A DNA stretch of 15,919 bases from CAZKXX01 sp964556705. Lineage in GTDB: Bacteria > Acidobacteriota > Terriglobia > UBA7540. Position 1 is the first letter of the stretch. Each line of letters begins with the position of its first letter. The DNA is taken from the NCBI GenBank assembly GCA_964556705.1, contig CAZKXX010000086.1:1-15919 (forward strand). The letters run 5' to 3'. The position numbers and the translations under genes were made by a program. The notes beneath the pieces were generated by a model. It was given only the letters and a program-made list of their open reading frames with translations, ran no database searches and was not told the origin of the DNA. Below, piece by piece: positions 5,817-12,320 of the stretch.

Positions 5817-7214
5817 TCACGATGCGGCCCGCCGCCCGCGAATTCGGCCCTTCTTCATGAACCCTTCATAATGCCGCATGATCAGTTGCGCGTTGATCTG
5901 GTTGACGAAGTCCATCGCCACGCCCACCACAATCAGCAGGGACGTGCCGCCGAAATAGAAATTGATATTCAGGCCGTTCAAGAACCACACGGGCAGATTT
6001 GCGTCGAACCACGCCGCGCCCATCCAGCTCGGCAGGTGGTGCAGGCGGATCCCGGCCAGCATGACTTCCGGAATCAGCGCGATCAGCGCCAGGTACACGG
6101 CGCCGACCCAGGTGATCTTTGTCAGCACTTCGTCGAGGTGGTCCGAAGTGCGCTTCCCGGGACGAATGCCGGGAATGAAACCGCCCTGTTTGCGAATGTT
6201 GTCCGCCACCTCGTCCGGGTTGTAAATGATCGAAAGATAGAAGTGCGCAAAAAACAGGATGAACACGACGTACGTGAGCGTATAAAGAGGCTCGCCCCAG
6301 GCGAACTGTCGTGTCAGCCAGCCGAGCACCGGGTTGTCGCCCACGAACAGGCCGATCGTCTGCGGAAAAGTCAGAATCGAGACGGCGAAGATGATCGGCA
6401 TGACGCCGCTCGAATTCACCTTGAGCGGCAGATGCGTGGAGACTCCGCCCACCACCTTTCGCCCCACCACGCGCTTCGCGTACTGAATCGGAATCCGCCG
6501 CTCGCCGCGTTCCACGAAAACGATGAACGCCACGACCATCAGCATGAAGCCGATCATCAGAATCAGGATCGGCAGGCTCCAGACGCGCGTCACGAAGACC
6601 TTTTCGTAAAGGTCCATGATGGCGCGCGGCAGCCCCACGACGATGCCGGCAAAGATCAGCAGCGACATGCCGTTGCCGATGCCCCGCGCGGTAATCTGCT
6701 CGCCCAGAAACATCACGAAGATCGCCCCGGCGGTCAGCGTCAGGACGGTCATCACGATGAAAGACGGCCCCGGGTCGGTGACCAGCGAGGTGCCGGCCAT
6801 CGTCGCCCGTTGCAGCGCCACGGCGATGGCAAACGCCTGGAATGCGCTGATCCCGACGGTCAGGTAGCGCGTGTACCCCGTAATCCTCTTCCGCCCCAGT
6901 TCCCCTTCCTTCTTCAGCTTTTCGAGCTGAGGAATCACCACGGTCAGCAATTGCAGAATAATCGAGGCCGTGATGTAGGGCATGATGCCGAGCGCCAGGA
7001 CCGTCAGGCGCCGCAGGCTGCCGCCGGAAAACATGGCCAGGAGGCCGAGAATTCCTCCCGCCATCGCGTCAAACGCCTGCTCGAAGACCTCGGCGTTGAT
7101 CCCCGGCGTGGGAATGAACGATCCCAGCCGGTACACGGCGAGCATCGAAAGCGTGAACAGGACGCGCCTGCGAAGGTCCGGAATCTCAGCGATGCTCTTG
7201 AGCTGAGCAATCAT
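5817..7214 (-). CDS. secY: Protein translocase subunit SecY
   Basis: The 465-residue membrane protein is the pore of the SecYEG translocon. Hydrophobic stretches consistent with ten transmembrane segments run along its length. Conserved landmarks include GIMPYITASIILQLL at 76-90, LGEQITARGIGNGMSLLIFA at 170-189, and the cytosolic ribosome/SecA-binding loop with GFIPGIRPGKRT at 345-356. It ends in a basic cytosolic tail (KKGRIRGRRAAS). It is slightly longer than E. coli SecY, with the extra residues mostly in the loop around 388-410. The ATG at 7214 overlaps the rplO stop (ATGA), implying coupled translation with L15, as in other spc clusters. Confidence 0.98.
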   Translation of the reverse strand: MIAQLKSIAEIPDLRRRVLFTLSMLAVYRLGSFIPTPGINAEVFEQAFDAMAGGILGLLAMFSGGSLRRLTVLALGIMPYITASIILQLLTVVIPQLEKLKKEGELGRKRITGYTRYLTVGISAFQAFAIAVALQRATMAGTSLVTDPGPSFIVMTVLTLTAGAIFVMFLGEQITARGIGNGMSLLIFAGIVVGLPRAIMDLYEKVFVTRVWSLPILILMIGFMLMVVAFIVFVERGERRIPIQYAKRVVGRKVVGGVSTHLPLKVNSSGVMPIIFAVSILTFPQTIGLFVGDNPVLGWLTRQFAWGEPLYTLTYVVFILFFAHFYLSIIYNPDEVADNIRKQGGFIPGIRPGKRTSDHLDEVLTKITWVGAVYLALIALIPEVMLAGIRLHHLPSWMGAAWFDANLPVWFLNGLNINFYFGGTSLLIVVGVAMDFVNQINAQLIMRHYEGFMKKGRIRGRRAAS

Positions 7215-7663
7215 CCCTGAAGAACCTCAGCCGTCCCGCCGGCTTTCTGGATCTTTTCTCGCGCCGACTTCGAGAAGTGGTGGGCCGAGATGTGCAGCGC
7301 CGCTTTCAGTTCGCCGTTGCCGAGCACCTTCAACCCCTCGTGGAGCCGCTTGATGAGGCCGCGCTCCAGGAGCGCTTCGGGTGTGACCTTTTCGCCGGCG
7401 GGAAATTCCGCCAGGTCGCGCAGGTTGACCAGGGCGTACCGCTTCCTGAAGATGTTGGTAAAGCCGCGCTTGGGCAGGCGGCGCTGCAAAGGCATCTGGC
7501 CGCCCTCAAAACCCGGCCGCATGCTGTAGCCGCTTCGCGAGCGCTGGCCCTTCGAGCCGCGCGTGGCCGTTTTCCCGCGCCTCGAACCCATGCCCAGACC
7601 CACGCGCTTCCGGCGCTTGCTCGCGCCGCGCGGCGGGCGAAGATTTCCGATGTGAATCGCCAT
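7211..7663 (-). CDS. rplO: Large-subunit ribosomal protein L15 (uL15)
   Basis: The 150-residue protein has the extended, basic N-terminal half typical of L15, with VGLGMGSRRGKTATRGSKGQ at 21-40 and GFEGGQMPLQRRLPKRGF at 51-68 threading through 23S rRNA. The globular C-terminal domain follows. L15 is a late assembly protein of the 50S subunit. The frame could begin at a GTG at 7675, but the ATG at 7663 gives the family N-terminus. AGGTGG about nine bases upstream, overlapping the rpmD stop, supports this. The stop overlaps the secY start by four bases. Confidence 0.97.
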   Translation of the reverse strand: MAIHIGNLRPPRGASKRRKRVGLGMGSRRGKTATRGSKGQRSRSGYSMRPGFEGGQMPLQRRLPKRGFTNIFRKRYALVNLRDLAEFPAGEKVTPEALLERGLIKRLHEGLKVLGNGELKAALHISAHHFSKSAREKIQKAGGTAEVLQG

Positions 7664-7675
7664 GTGGGGTTCCAC

Positions 7676-8182
7676 CTACTTCTTTCCCGACTTCCCGCCC
7701 TTGCCGCGAGCCGCCGGCTTCTCCGCTTTTTTCGCGGCGGCCTTTGCGGGCTTCTTCTTTTCTGCCTTCGCTTCCTTCGCCGGGGCTTTCGCCTTTGCGG
7801 CCTTGGCGGCGGGCTTTCCCTTTTCCACCTTGGCGGCGGCCTTTTCCGCGTCAGCAGCGGCAGCTTCTTTTTCGCCTTCCGCAGCGACGGCGACGGCTTC
7901 CGCCTTCTTCCGCTTCGGTTTCTTTTCCGCCTTCGGCTCGGGAGGCAGAATGATGTATTCCGGCAGGGCCGGGACGGTCGCGGCGGGCGCGGCCGGAACG
8001 ATTTCAACCAGGTGCGGGATGTTCGCCACCAGTCCGCGCACCTGCGGCGTATCCGGCCGTTCAACCACTTGATGGAGCCGCCTCAATCCCAGGCTGCGGA
8101 CCATCTCCTTCTGCCGGGAAGAGAAGCCAATCCCGCTGCGAACCCATCGGATGTGAATTGTTGCCTGCGCTTTGTTCGTCAC
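7676..8182 (-). CDS. rpmD: Large-subunit ribosomal protein L30 (uL30) with a long Ala/Lys-rich tail
   Basis: Residues 7-63 form a normal L30 domain (ATIHIRWVRSGIGFSSRQKE, then LGLRRLHQVVERPDTPQVRG). L30 is usually about 60 residues, but here the frame continues to 168. After a Pro/Ala linker (64-82) comes a strongly basic, low-complexity region of Lys, Ala, Glu and Pro with repeated KPAAKAA- and AEKKKPAK-like units, ending GKGGKSGKK. It resembles histone H1-like tails and should be disordered. The GTG at 8182 with GAGG six bases upstream is the preferred start. A TTG at 8194 overlapping the rpsE stop would add MRQT. The position between rpsE and rplO is the standard one, so identity is firm. 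The role of the tail is unknown. Confidence 0.93.
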   Translation of the reverse strand: MTNKAQATIHIRWVRSGIGFSSRQKEMVRSLGLRRLHQVVERPDTPQVRGLVANIPHLVEIVPAAPAATVPALPEYIILPPEPKAEKKPKRKKAEAVAVAAEGEKEAAAADAEKAAAKVEKGKPAAKAAKAKAPAKEAKAEKKKPAKAAAKKAEKPAARGKGGKSGKK

Positions 8183-8188
8183 CGTCTG

Positions 8189-8192
8189 CCTC
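8189..8192 (-). promoter_or_regulatory. Ribosome-binding site deciding the rpmD GTG start
   Basis: GAGG lies six bases before the GTG at 8182 and overlaps the rpsE stop codon. The alternative TTG at 8194 has only GGAAGAG about 11 bases upstream, so GTG is preferred. Confidence 0.55.
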
Positions 8193-8697
8193 AACTCGCT
8201 GCAATCTCTTCCGCAGCCTTGCCGCGCGCCGCCGCCACTTCCTCGGGACTGCGCAGGCGCGACAGCGCGTCGAAGGTGGCTTTGACCACGTTGTGCGGGT
8301 TCGTCGTCCCCAGCGACTTGGTGAGGACGTTCTGGATTCCCGCCGCCTCCACCACCGCGCGCACGGCGCCGCCGGCGATGACGCCGGTGCCTTCCGGCGC
8401 GGGTTTCAGCAGCACTCGCCCGGCGCTGTAGTGCCCCACCACGGCATGCGGGATGGACGTCGCGGTGATATTCACGCGCACGAGCTTTTTCTTCGCCGCC
8501 TCAATCCCCTTGCGGATGGCCATGGGCACTTCGCGCGCCTTGCCGGCCCCGTAGCCGATGTGGCCCGCGCCGTCGCCCACCACCACCAGCGCCGAAAAGC
8601 TCAGGTTCTTGCCCCCCTTCACCACCTTCGTTACGCGGTTGATGGAGACCACCTGGTCCCGGAGCTGCATCGAGCTTGCGTCAATTCGATTCGCCAA
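8191..8697 (-). CDS. rpsE: Small-subunit ribosomal protein S5 (uS5)
   Basis: The 168-residue protein has the two S5 domains: the N-terminal double-stranded RNA-binding fold (about 13-76, with VVKGGKNLSFSALVVVGDG) and the C-terminal domain (about 90-155, with APEGTGVIAGGAVRAVVEAA). S5 helps keep decoding accurate and lies on the back of the 30S subunit near the mRNA entry. The start is TTG at 8697, with GGGAG eight bases upstream. An in-frame ATG at 8670 would remove nine residues and lacks as good a site. The gene is preceded by an 80-base spacer with a palindromic repeat-like element. Confidence 0.96.
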   Translation of the reverse strand: MANRIDASSMQLRDQVVSINRVTKVVKGGKNLSFSALVVVGDGAGHIGYGAGKAREVPMAIRKGIEAAKKKLVRVNITATSIPHAVVGHYSAGRVLLKPAPEGTGVIAGGAVRAVVEAAGIQNVLTKSLGTTNPHNVVKATFDALSRLRSPEEVAAARGKAAEEIAAS

Positions 8698-8705
8698 ATC
8701 CGTTA

Positions 8706-8710
8706 CTCCC
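8706..8710 (-). promoter_or_regulatory. Ribosome-binding site deciding the rpsE TTG start
   Basis: GGGAG lies eight bases before the TTG at 8697. It supports translation from TTG rather than the internal ATG at 8670. Confidence 0.65.
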
Positions 8711-8751
8711 TTGCTGTCTGCCCGTCCTCACAGGCGACACTCGACTCGTCC

Positions 8752-8768
8752 TTCCCGCGAAGCGGGAA
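8752..8768. repeat. Palindromic TTCCCGC...GCGGGAA element in the rplR-rpsE spacer
   Basis: TTCCCGC and GCGGGAA form a perfect 7-bp stem around a 3-base loop, a few bases past the rplR stop. The flanks (CGTCC before, TCCC after on the plus strand) give the look of dispersed intergenic palindromes with a TTCCCGC/GCGGGAA core that occur in many GC-rich bacteria. Only one copy is in this window, so its repeat nature is inference. Confidence 0.45.
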
Positions 8769-8777
8769 TCCCATCTC

Positions 8778-9146
8778 CTAAAACTTCAGTCCCCCTTCAC
8801 GCGCCGCGTCGGCCAGTGCCTTGACGCGCCCATGGTAGGCGTAGCCGCCGCGGTCGAAGACGACTCGTTCCAAACCTTTCGCGCGAGCGCGCTCGGCCAG
8901 GACCTTCCCCACCACCTTCGCCGCCGCCACGTTGCCGCCGTTCTTCAGGGTCTTGCGGATTTCCTTGTCCACGCTCGAAGCGGAGACCAGCGTCTGCCCG
9001 CGGTCGTCATCCACGATCTGGGCGTAGATATGGTTCTCCGAGCGGTACACGTTGAGCCGCGGCGCGTGCTCGCGCCCGTAAATCCGTCGCCGGATGCGAA
9101 GGTGAATCCGCCGCCGCGCCGCGTTCTTCGAAACCTGAGTCAGCAT
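8778..9146 (-). CDS. rplR: Large-subunit ribosomal protein L18 (uL18)
   Basis: The 122-residue protein starts with a basic arm (KNAARRRIHLRIRRRI) followed by the L18 core: PRLNVYRSENHIYAQIVDDD, then GGNVAAAKVVGKVLAERA and the ending FDRGGYAYHGRVKALADAAR. L18 binds 5S rRNA and anchors it to the central protuberance of the 50S subunit. The ATG at 9146 has GAGG about 11 bases upstream and a closer GAAGAG. Gene order rplF-rplR-rpsE is standard. Length is normal. Confidence 0.97.
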   Translation of the reverse strand: MLTQVSKNAARRRIHLRIRRRIYGREHAPRLNVYRSENHIYAQIVDDDRGQTLVSASSVDKEIRKTLKNGGNVAAAKVVGKVLAERARAKGLERVVFDRGGYAYHGRVKALADAAREGGLKF

Positions 9147-9170
9147 CGCTCTCTTCGCCTCATCCGTCGG

Positions 9171-9188
9171 CCCGCCGTCTCCCGCGGG
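9171..9188 (-). other. Weak hairpin in the rplF-rplR spacer
   Basis: CCCGC and GCGGG pair over 5 bp with an 8-base loop in the 50-base spacer. It is the weakest of the spacer stems listed and could be chance in GC-rich DNA. Confidence 0.2.
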
Positions 9189-9196
9189 TGCCGCCG

Positions 9197-9745
9197 TTAC
9201 TTCGCACCCGCGCCGGCCGCCACGGCCTTGCCCACTTTCTTCCGAAGCTTCTCGCCCGTGTAGCGGATACCCTTGTTCTTGTAAGGGTCGGGTGGCCGCA
9301 GCGCGCGAATCTTGGCCGCCACCTGCCCCACCTGCTGCCGGTCCGCGCCGCTCACTACCAGGTGCGTCTGCTTTTCAACGCTGATCCCGATTCCTTTCGG
9401 GATGGCAAACTCGATGGGGTGCGAGTAACCGAGCGTGAACACCACCGTGTTTCCCTTGACCTCGGCGCGGTATCCGATGCCGACGATGTCGAGGTGCTTC
9501 TCGAATCCCTTCGAAACCCCCTGCACCGCATTGGCCAGCAGCGCGCGCGTCAGGCCGTGCAAGGCCACCTTTTCGTCGTCTTCGCGCTTCACCGTCAGAC
9601 GACCGTCCACTCGCTCCACCTGCACGCCGCGGGGCAACGGCACGCTCAGCGTGCCCTTCGGTCCTTTCACTTCGAGGGCCGCCGCGCGGACATCCACCGT
9701 CACGCCCGCCGGAACTTCAATCGGTTTCCTGCCGATTCTCGACAT
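9197..9745 (-). CDS. rplF: Large-subunit ribosomal protein L6 (uL6)
   Basis: The 182-residue protein starts MSRIGRKPIEVPAGVTV and ends the second of its two duplicated domains with PDPYKNKGIRYTGE at 152-165, the classic L6 signature. L6 binds helix 97 of 23S rRNA near the factor-binding site of the 50S subunit. The ATG at 9745 has GGGGAAG about 8 bases upstream. The preceding 42-base spacer is dominated by a 26-base inverted repeat that ends directly before this Shine-Dalgarno site. The C-terminus has a small Ala/Gly/Lys tail. Otherwise the gene is ordinary. Confidence 0.97.
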   Translation of the reverse strand: MSRIGRKPIEVPAGVTVDVRAAALEVKGPKGTLSVPLPRGVQVERVDGRLTVKREDDEKVALHGLTRALLANAVQGVSKGFEKHLDIVGIGYRAEVKGNTVVFTLGYSHPIEFAIPKGIGISVEKQTHLVVSGADRQQVGQVAAKIRALRPPDPYKNKGIRYTGEKLRKKVGKAVAAGAGAK

Positions 9746-9760
9746 AAGCTTCGCTTCCCC

Positions 9761-9786
9761 GGCTCTTCCGCGCCCGCGGAAGAGCC
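9761..9786 (-). promoter_or_regulatory. Long perfect inverted repeat in the rpsH-rplF spacer
   Basis: Arms GGCTCTTCCGCG (9761-9772) and CGCGGAAGAGCC (9775-9786) are perfect 12-base reverse complements separated by two bases. In RNA this would make an 11-bp stem with a 4-base loop. It starts one base after the rpsH stop and ends right before the rplF Shine-Dalgarno GGGGAAG. There is no T-run, so termination is unlikely. RNA stabilisation, processing or control of rplF translation are possible. Confidence 0.6.
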
Positions 9787-9787
9787 C

Positions 9788-10189
9788 TTACGCCACGTTG
9801 CAGAGCACCTCGCCGCCCACGCCTGTCTTGCGCGCGTTGCGGCCCGTCATCACGCCCTTCGGCGTGGTCAGGATGCTCGTGCCGAGCCCGCCCAGCACCC
9901 GCGGCACTTCGCGCGAGCCCACATAGACGCGCCGGCCGGGCTTCGAAACGCGCTCCAGCGTCTCGATGGCGCTCTTTCCCGCTTCGTCATACCGCAACGC
10001 GATCCGCAGAACTTTCTTCTTGCCTTCCTCGGACACCTTGAAATTGCTGATGTAACCTTCCTGCTTCAGGATCCGCGCGATTTCCACCTTCAGCTTCGAC
10101 GACGGCATCTCAACGCGCGGGTGCCGCGCGCCGATGGCGTTGCGGATTCGAGTCAGCATGTCGGCGATGGGATCGGTTAAAGCTGCCAT
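9788..10189 (-). CDS. rpsH: Small-subunit ribosomal protein S8 (uS8)
   Basis: The 133-residue protein starts with TDPIADMLTRIRNA, the S8 N-terminal signature, and ends with GTSILTTPKGVMTGRNARKT followed by GVGGEVLCNVA, the C-terminal rRNA-binding half. S8 binds helix 21 of 16S rRNA and in E. coli also represses the spc operon by binding the rplE mRNA. No such mimic was recognised here. The final residues CNVA replace the frequent C-terminal CYVW or similar, a minor difference. The ATG at 10189 has CGGAG four bases upstream. The stop is followed by a 12-base perfect inverted repeat. Confidence 0.97.
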   Translation of the reverse strand: MAALTDPIADMLTRIRNAIGARHPRVEMPSSKLKVEIARILKQEGYISNFKVSEEGKKKVLRIALRYDEAGKSAIETLERVSKPGRRVYVGSREVPRVLGGLGTSILTTPKGVMTGRNARKTGVGGEVLCNVA

Positions 10190-10245
10190 ATCACTCCGTT
10201 CTCAATTCTTGCCTGAAGAACCTCAACTTCTTTTTTCGCCGCGCT

Positions 10246-10431
10246 CTACCAGCTTGACTTGATGACCCCCGGGATGTCCCCGCGCAGGGCGAGCTGGCGG
10301 AAGCAGAGACGGCACATCTCGAACTTGCGCAGGAAGCCGCGCGCGCGCCCGCAGATCCGGCAGCGATTCCGGTAACGGATCTTGTATTTCAGCTTCTTCT
10401 GCATCTTGGCGATTGCAGCAGTTCGGGCCAC
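10246..10431 (-). CDS. rpsN: Small-subunit ribosomal protein S14, short zinc form (uS14, type Z)
   Basis: The 61-residue protein is the short zinc-binding S14, with cysteines at 24, 27, 40 and 43 as in Thermus, rather than the 101-residue cysteine-free form. It ends GDIPGVIKSSW, the family C-terminus. S14 lies in the 30S head and is needed for assembly of S2, S3 and S10. The start is GTG at 10431 with GGGAGG seven bases upstream, inside the last codons of rplE, so the two genes are likely coupled. Only three bases separate the rplE stop from the start codon. Confidence 0.97.
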   Translation of the reverse strand: MARTAAIAKMQKKLKYKIRYRNRCRICGRARGFLRKFEMCRLCFRQLALRGDIPGVIKSSW

Positions 10432-10434
10432 GCG

Positions 10435-11022
10435 TTAACCTCCCGCCTTTTCTTCGCTCGCGGCGGCCGCCGCGGGCCTCTGCGCCTCGCGGAACGGCAT
10501 GCCGAGGTAGCGCAGCAGCGCCAGCGCTTCGGCGTCCGTCCGGGCGTCCGTCACGATCGAAATGTTCAGGCCTTTCACCTTTTCCACTTTCGAGTAGTCC
10601 ACTTCGGGGAAAATCAACTGGTCGCGCACGCCGAGCGTGTAGCTTCCCCGGCCGTCGAACGACTGCGGCGAAAGCCCGCGGAAGTCGCGCACGCGCGGCA
10701 GCGCCACGTTCATCAGCCGGTCCATGAATTCGTACATCCGGTCGCCGCGCAGCGTCACCATCGCGCCGATGGGCATATTCTTGCGCAGCTTGAAATTGGC
10801 GATCGACTTCCGCGCGCGCGTGATGACCGGCTTCTGTCCGCTGATGGCGCCCAGCTCGTTCGCCGCCGAGTCCAGCAGTTTCGAGTTCTGGATGGCCTCG
10901 CCCAGCCCCATGTTGAGCACCACCTTCCGCAGGCGCGGCACGGCCATGGGGTTCGTGTACCCGAACTCCTTCATGAGCGCCGGAACGACTTCCTTTCGGT
11001 AGCGGTCTTTCAGCCTCGGCAT
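10435..11022 (-). CDS. rplE: Large-subunit ribosomal protein L5 (uL5)
   Basis: The 195-residue protein has the L5 core (about 1-180), with NPMAVPRLRKVVLNMGLGEA at 24-43, GQKPVITRARKSIANF at 62-77, and the P-site tRNA-facing region around VRDFRGLS. It binds 5S rRNA and forms the central protuberance with L18 and L25. The C-terminus carries about 14 extra residues rich in Ala, Glu and Gly compared with the roughly 180-residue common form. The ATG at 11022 has AAGGAG six bases upstream, one of the best Shine-Dalgarno sites here. The order rplX-rplE-rpsN is standard. Confidence 0.97.
   Translation of the reverse strand: MPRLKDRYRKEVVPALMKEFGYTNPMAVPRLRKVVLNMGLGEAIQNSKLLDSAANELGAISGQKPVITRARKSIANFKLRKNMPIGAMVTLRGDRMYEFMDRLMNVALPRVRDFRGLSPQSFDGRGSYTLGVRDQLIFPEVDYSKVEKVKGLNISIVTDARTDAEALALLRYLGMPFREAQRPAAAAASEEKAGG
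10439..10444 (-). promoter_or_regulatory. Ribosome-binding site deciding the rpsN GTG start
   Basis: GGGAGG overlaps the final glycine codons of rplE and lies seven bases before the GTG at 10431. It supports this start and coupling to rplE. Confidence 0.75.
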
Positions 11023-11043
11023 CCTGAACTCCTTACAGCTCTC

Positions 11044-11379
11044 CTAGATATCCAGCACCTTCTTGCACTCGCGGCAGACGCGCACTTTGACCACCTTGTT
11101 GCCTTCCGTCTTCACCCGGTGCTGGATGCGCGTCGGGCCGCATTCCGTGCAGACGAGCGCGACATTCGAGATGTGGATGGGCCCTTCGCGTTCCAGAATC
11201 CCTCCGCGCACCTGCTTGGCGGGGTTGGGGCGCGTGTGGCGCTTCACCATGTTGACCTGCTCGACGTACACCCGCCGCTTGCGCGGCTCGACGCGCAGGA
11301 CGCGTCCCACCTTGCCGATGTCCCGGCCCGCCAGCACCTGGACCTGATCGTTCTTGCGAATGTCCACCGCGATTCCCAT
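11044..11379 (-). CDS. rplX: Large-subunit ribosomal protein L24 (uL24) with a C-terminal CxxC pair
   Basis: The 111-residue protein has the KOW motif near the start (VQVLAGRDIGKVGRVLRVEP, 13-32) and the conserved NMVKRHTRPNP segment. L24 initiates 50S assembly at the 5' end of 23S rRNA. The C-terminal part carries C77-x2-C80 and C102-x2-C105, a probable zinc site present in some L24 proteins and absent from E. coli L24. The ATG at 11379 shares one base with the rplN stop (TGATG) and has GAGG seven bases upstream. A GTG one codon earlier is possible but is spaced less well. Confidence 0.96.
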   Translation of the reverse strand: MGIAVDIRKNDQVQVLAGRDIGKVGRVLRVEPRKRRVYVEQVNMVKRHTRPNPAKQVRGGILEREGPIHISNVALVCTECGPTRIQHRVKTEGNKVVKVRVCRECKKVLDI

Positions 11380-11747
11380 CACAAAACCTCGGGCGCCAGA
11401 GAAACGATCTTGAGAAACTTCTTTTCGCGCAGCTCGCGCGCGACGGGGCCGAAAACGCGCGTCCCCACCGGCTCGCCGGCTTCGTTAATCAACACCGCGG
11501 CGTTTTCGTCGAAGCGGATGTAGCTGCCGTCGCGCCGCCGGTGCTCCTTGCGCATCCGCACGATGACCGCCTTCACCACTTTGCCTTTGGGAATGGCGCT
11601 GTCGGGCGCGGCTTCCTTCACGGAGGCCGTCACCACGTCCCCCAAGCCCGCTTGAAGTCCCACGTCGCCGCCCAGCGGCAGGATGCACATGAGCTTCTTG
11701 GCGCCGGAGTTGTCCGCCACCTGAAGGATCGTACGCATCCCGATCAT
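11379..11747 (-). CDS. rplN: Large-subunit ribosomal protein L14 (uL14)
   Basis: The 122-residue protein matches L14 from MIGMRTILQVADNSGAKKL to the closing GTRVFGPVARELREKKFLKI. L14 lies at the subunit interface of the 50S particle, forms bridges to 16S rRNA and is the docking site of the silencing factor RsfS. The ATG at 11747 overlaps the rpsQ stop by four bases (ATGA), with AAGG five bases upstream. In E. coli a promoter at this junction starts the spc operon. Here the overlap leaves no room for one between the genes, so S10 and spc genes appear to be read as one unit. Confidence 0.98.
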   Translation of the reverse strand: MIGMRTILQVADNSGAKKLMCILPLGGDVGLQAGLGDVVTASVKEAAPDSAIPKGKVVKAVIVRMRKEHRRRDGSYIRFDENAAVLINEAGEPVGTRVFGPVARELREKKFLKIVSLAPEVL

Positions 11748-12043
11748 GCGGCACCTTCCTCGCGGGCGGCCGATTCGCCGGGCAGCGCGGGCTCGGCGGA
11801 GCGCGCGATGACGTCGATCACCCGCCAGCGCTTCAGCCGGCTCAGCGGCCGAGTCTCCTCAATGCGCACCATGTCACCCGGCCGGCACTCGTTCCGTTCG
11901 TCGTGCGCCAGGAAGTTCTTTGACCGCCGCATGACCTTTTTATAGAGCGGATGATTGAACTGCCTCGTCACGGTCACGACGACGGTCTTCTGCATCTTGT
12001 TGCTCGTGACGATTCCGACCTTCTGCTGCCGCCTGCTCTCCAT
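11744..12043 (-). CDS. rpsQ: Small-subunit ribosomal protein S17 (uS17)
   Basis: The 99-residue protein contains the S17 OB-fold: VGIVTSNKMQKTVVVTVTR near the start, NHPLYKKVMRRSKNFLAHDE in the middle, and GDMVRIEETRPLSRLKRWRV. S17 binds 16S rRNA early in 30S assembly. The last 15 or so residues (after VIARSAEP) form an Ala/Glu-rich tail beyond the usual end near 84. The ATG at 12043 is 10 bases past rpmC and has a purine run GAGAGAGA rather than a strong Shine-Dalgarno site. The gene overlaps rplN by four bases. Confidence 0.96.
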   Translation of the reverse strand: MESRRQQKVGIVTSNKMQKTVVVTVTRQFNHPLYKKVMRRSKNFLAHDERNECRPGDMVRIEETRPLSRLKRWRVIDVIARSAEPALPGESAAREEGAA

Positions 12044-12053
12044 AATCTCTCTC

Positions 12054-12281
12054 TTACGACGCCTTCCTTGCAGCCGCGACCTCGCGGTCGCGCCGGAGGG
12101 TCTTCACGCGCGCCAGATTCTTCTTGAGCACCCGGATATTCTGCAACAGGTCCGTCTGCCCGCCCGCGAACTGGAAGCGGAGCCGGAAAATATGGTCGCT
12201 GATTTCCCGTTCCTTCGCTTTCAGATCGTCGTCCGTCATTTCCCGGATCTGGTCCGGCTTGAGCACCTTTTCCGATTTCAT
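12054..12281 (-). CDS. rpmC: Large-subunit ribosomal protein L29 (uL29)
   Basis: The 75-residue protein is almost all helical, with the L29 pattern LKAKEREISDHIFRLRFQFA followed by LLQNIRVLKKNLARVKTLRR. L29 sits beside the exit tunnel with L23 and contributes to binding of trigger factor and the signal recognition particle. The ATG at 12281 has GGAG nine bases upstream and a closer AAGG. It follows rplP by 39 bases and precedes rpsQ by 10, the standard order. Confidence 0.96.
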   Translation of the reverse strand: MKSEKVLKPDQIREMTDDDLKAKEREISDHIFRLRFQFAGGQTDLLQNIRVLKKNLARVKTLRRDREVAAARKAS

Positions 12282-12320
12282 CGTCCTTCGCTCCGTGCCT
12301 CCGCGGGTTGAATGCCCGGA

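Noticed and set aside
5742..7220. A 492-codon plus-strand open frame opposite secY
   Set aside because: Shadow of secY. The translation is an Asp/His/Arg/Gln-rich string with no family resemblance.
7216..7229. A 14-base sequence, TGAGGTTCTTCAGG on the minus strand, shared with 10212-10225 in the rpsN-rpsH spacer
   Set aside because: One shared 14-mer is expected about this often by chance in 16 kb. The first copy is inside rplO coding sequence, and no further similarity surrounds them.
7662..8072. A plus-strand frame encoding a Phe/Ala-rich, membrane-like protein
   Set aside because: It is the reverse complement of the Ala/Lys-rich tail of L30; Lys codons read backwards give Phe and Leu. 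It is an artefact of the repeat composition.
10190..10245. TTCTT-GCCTG-AAGAA stem in the rpsN-rpsH spacer
   Set aside because: Only 5 bp and AT-rich with competing pairings. Too weak to list as a structure.
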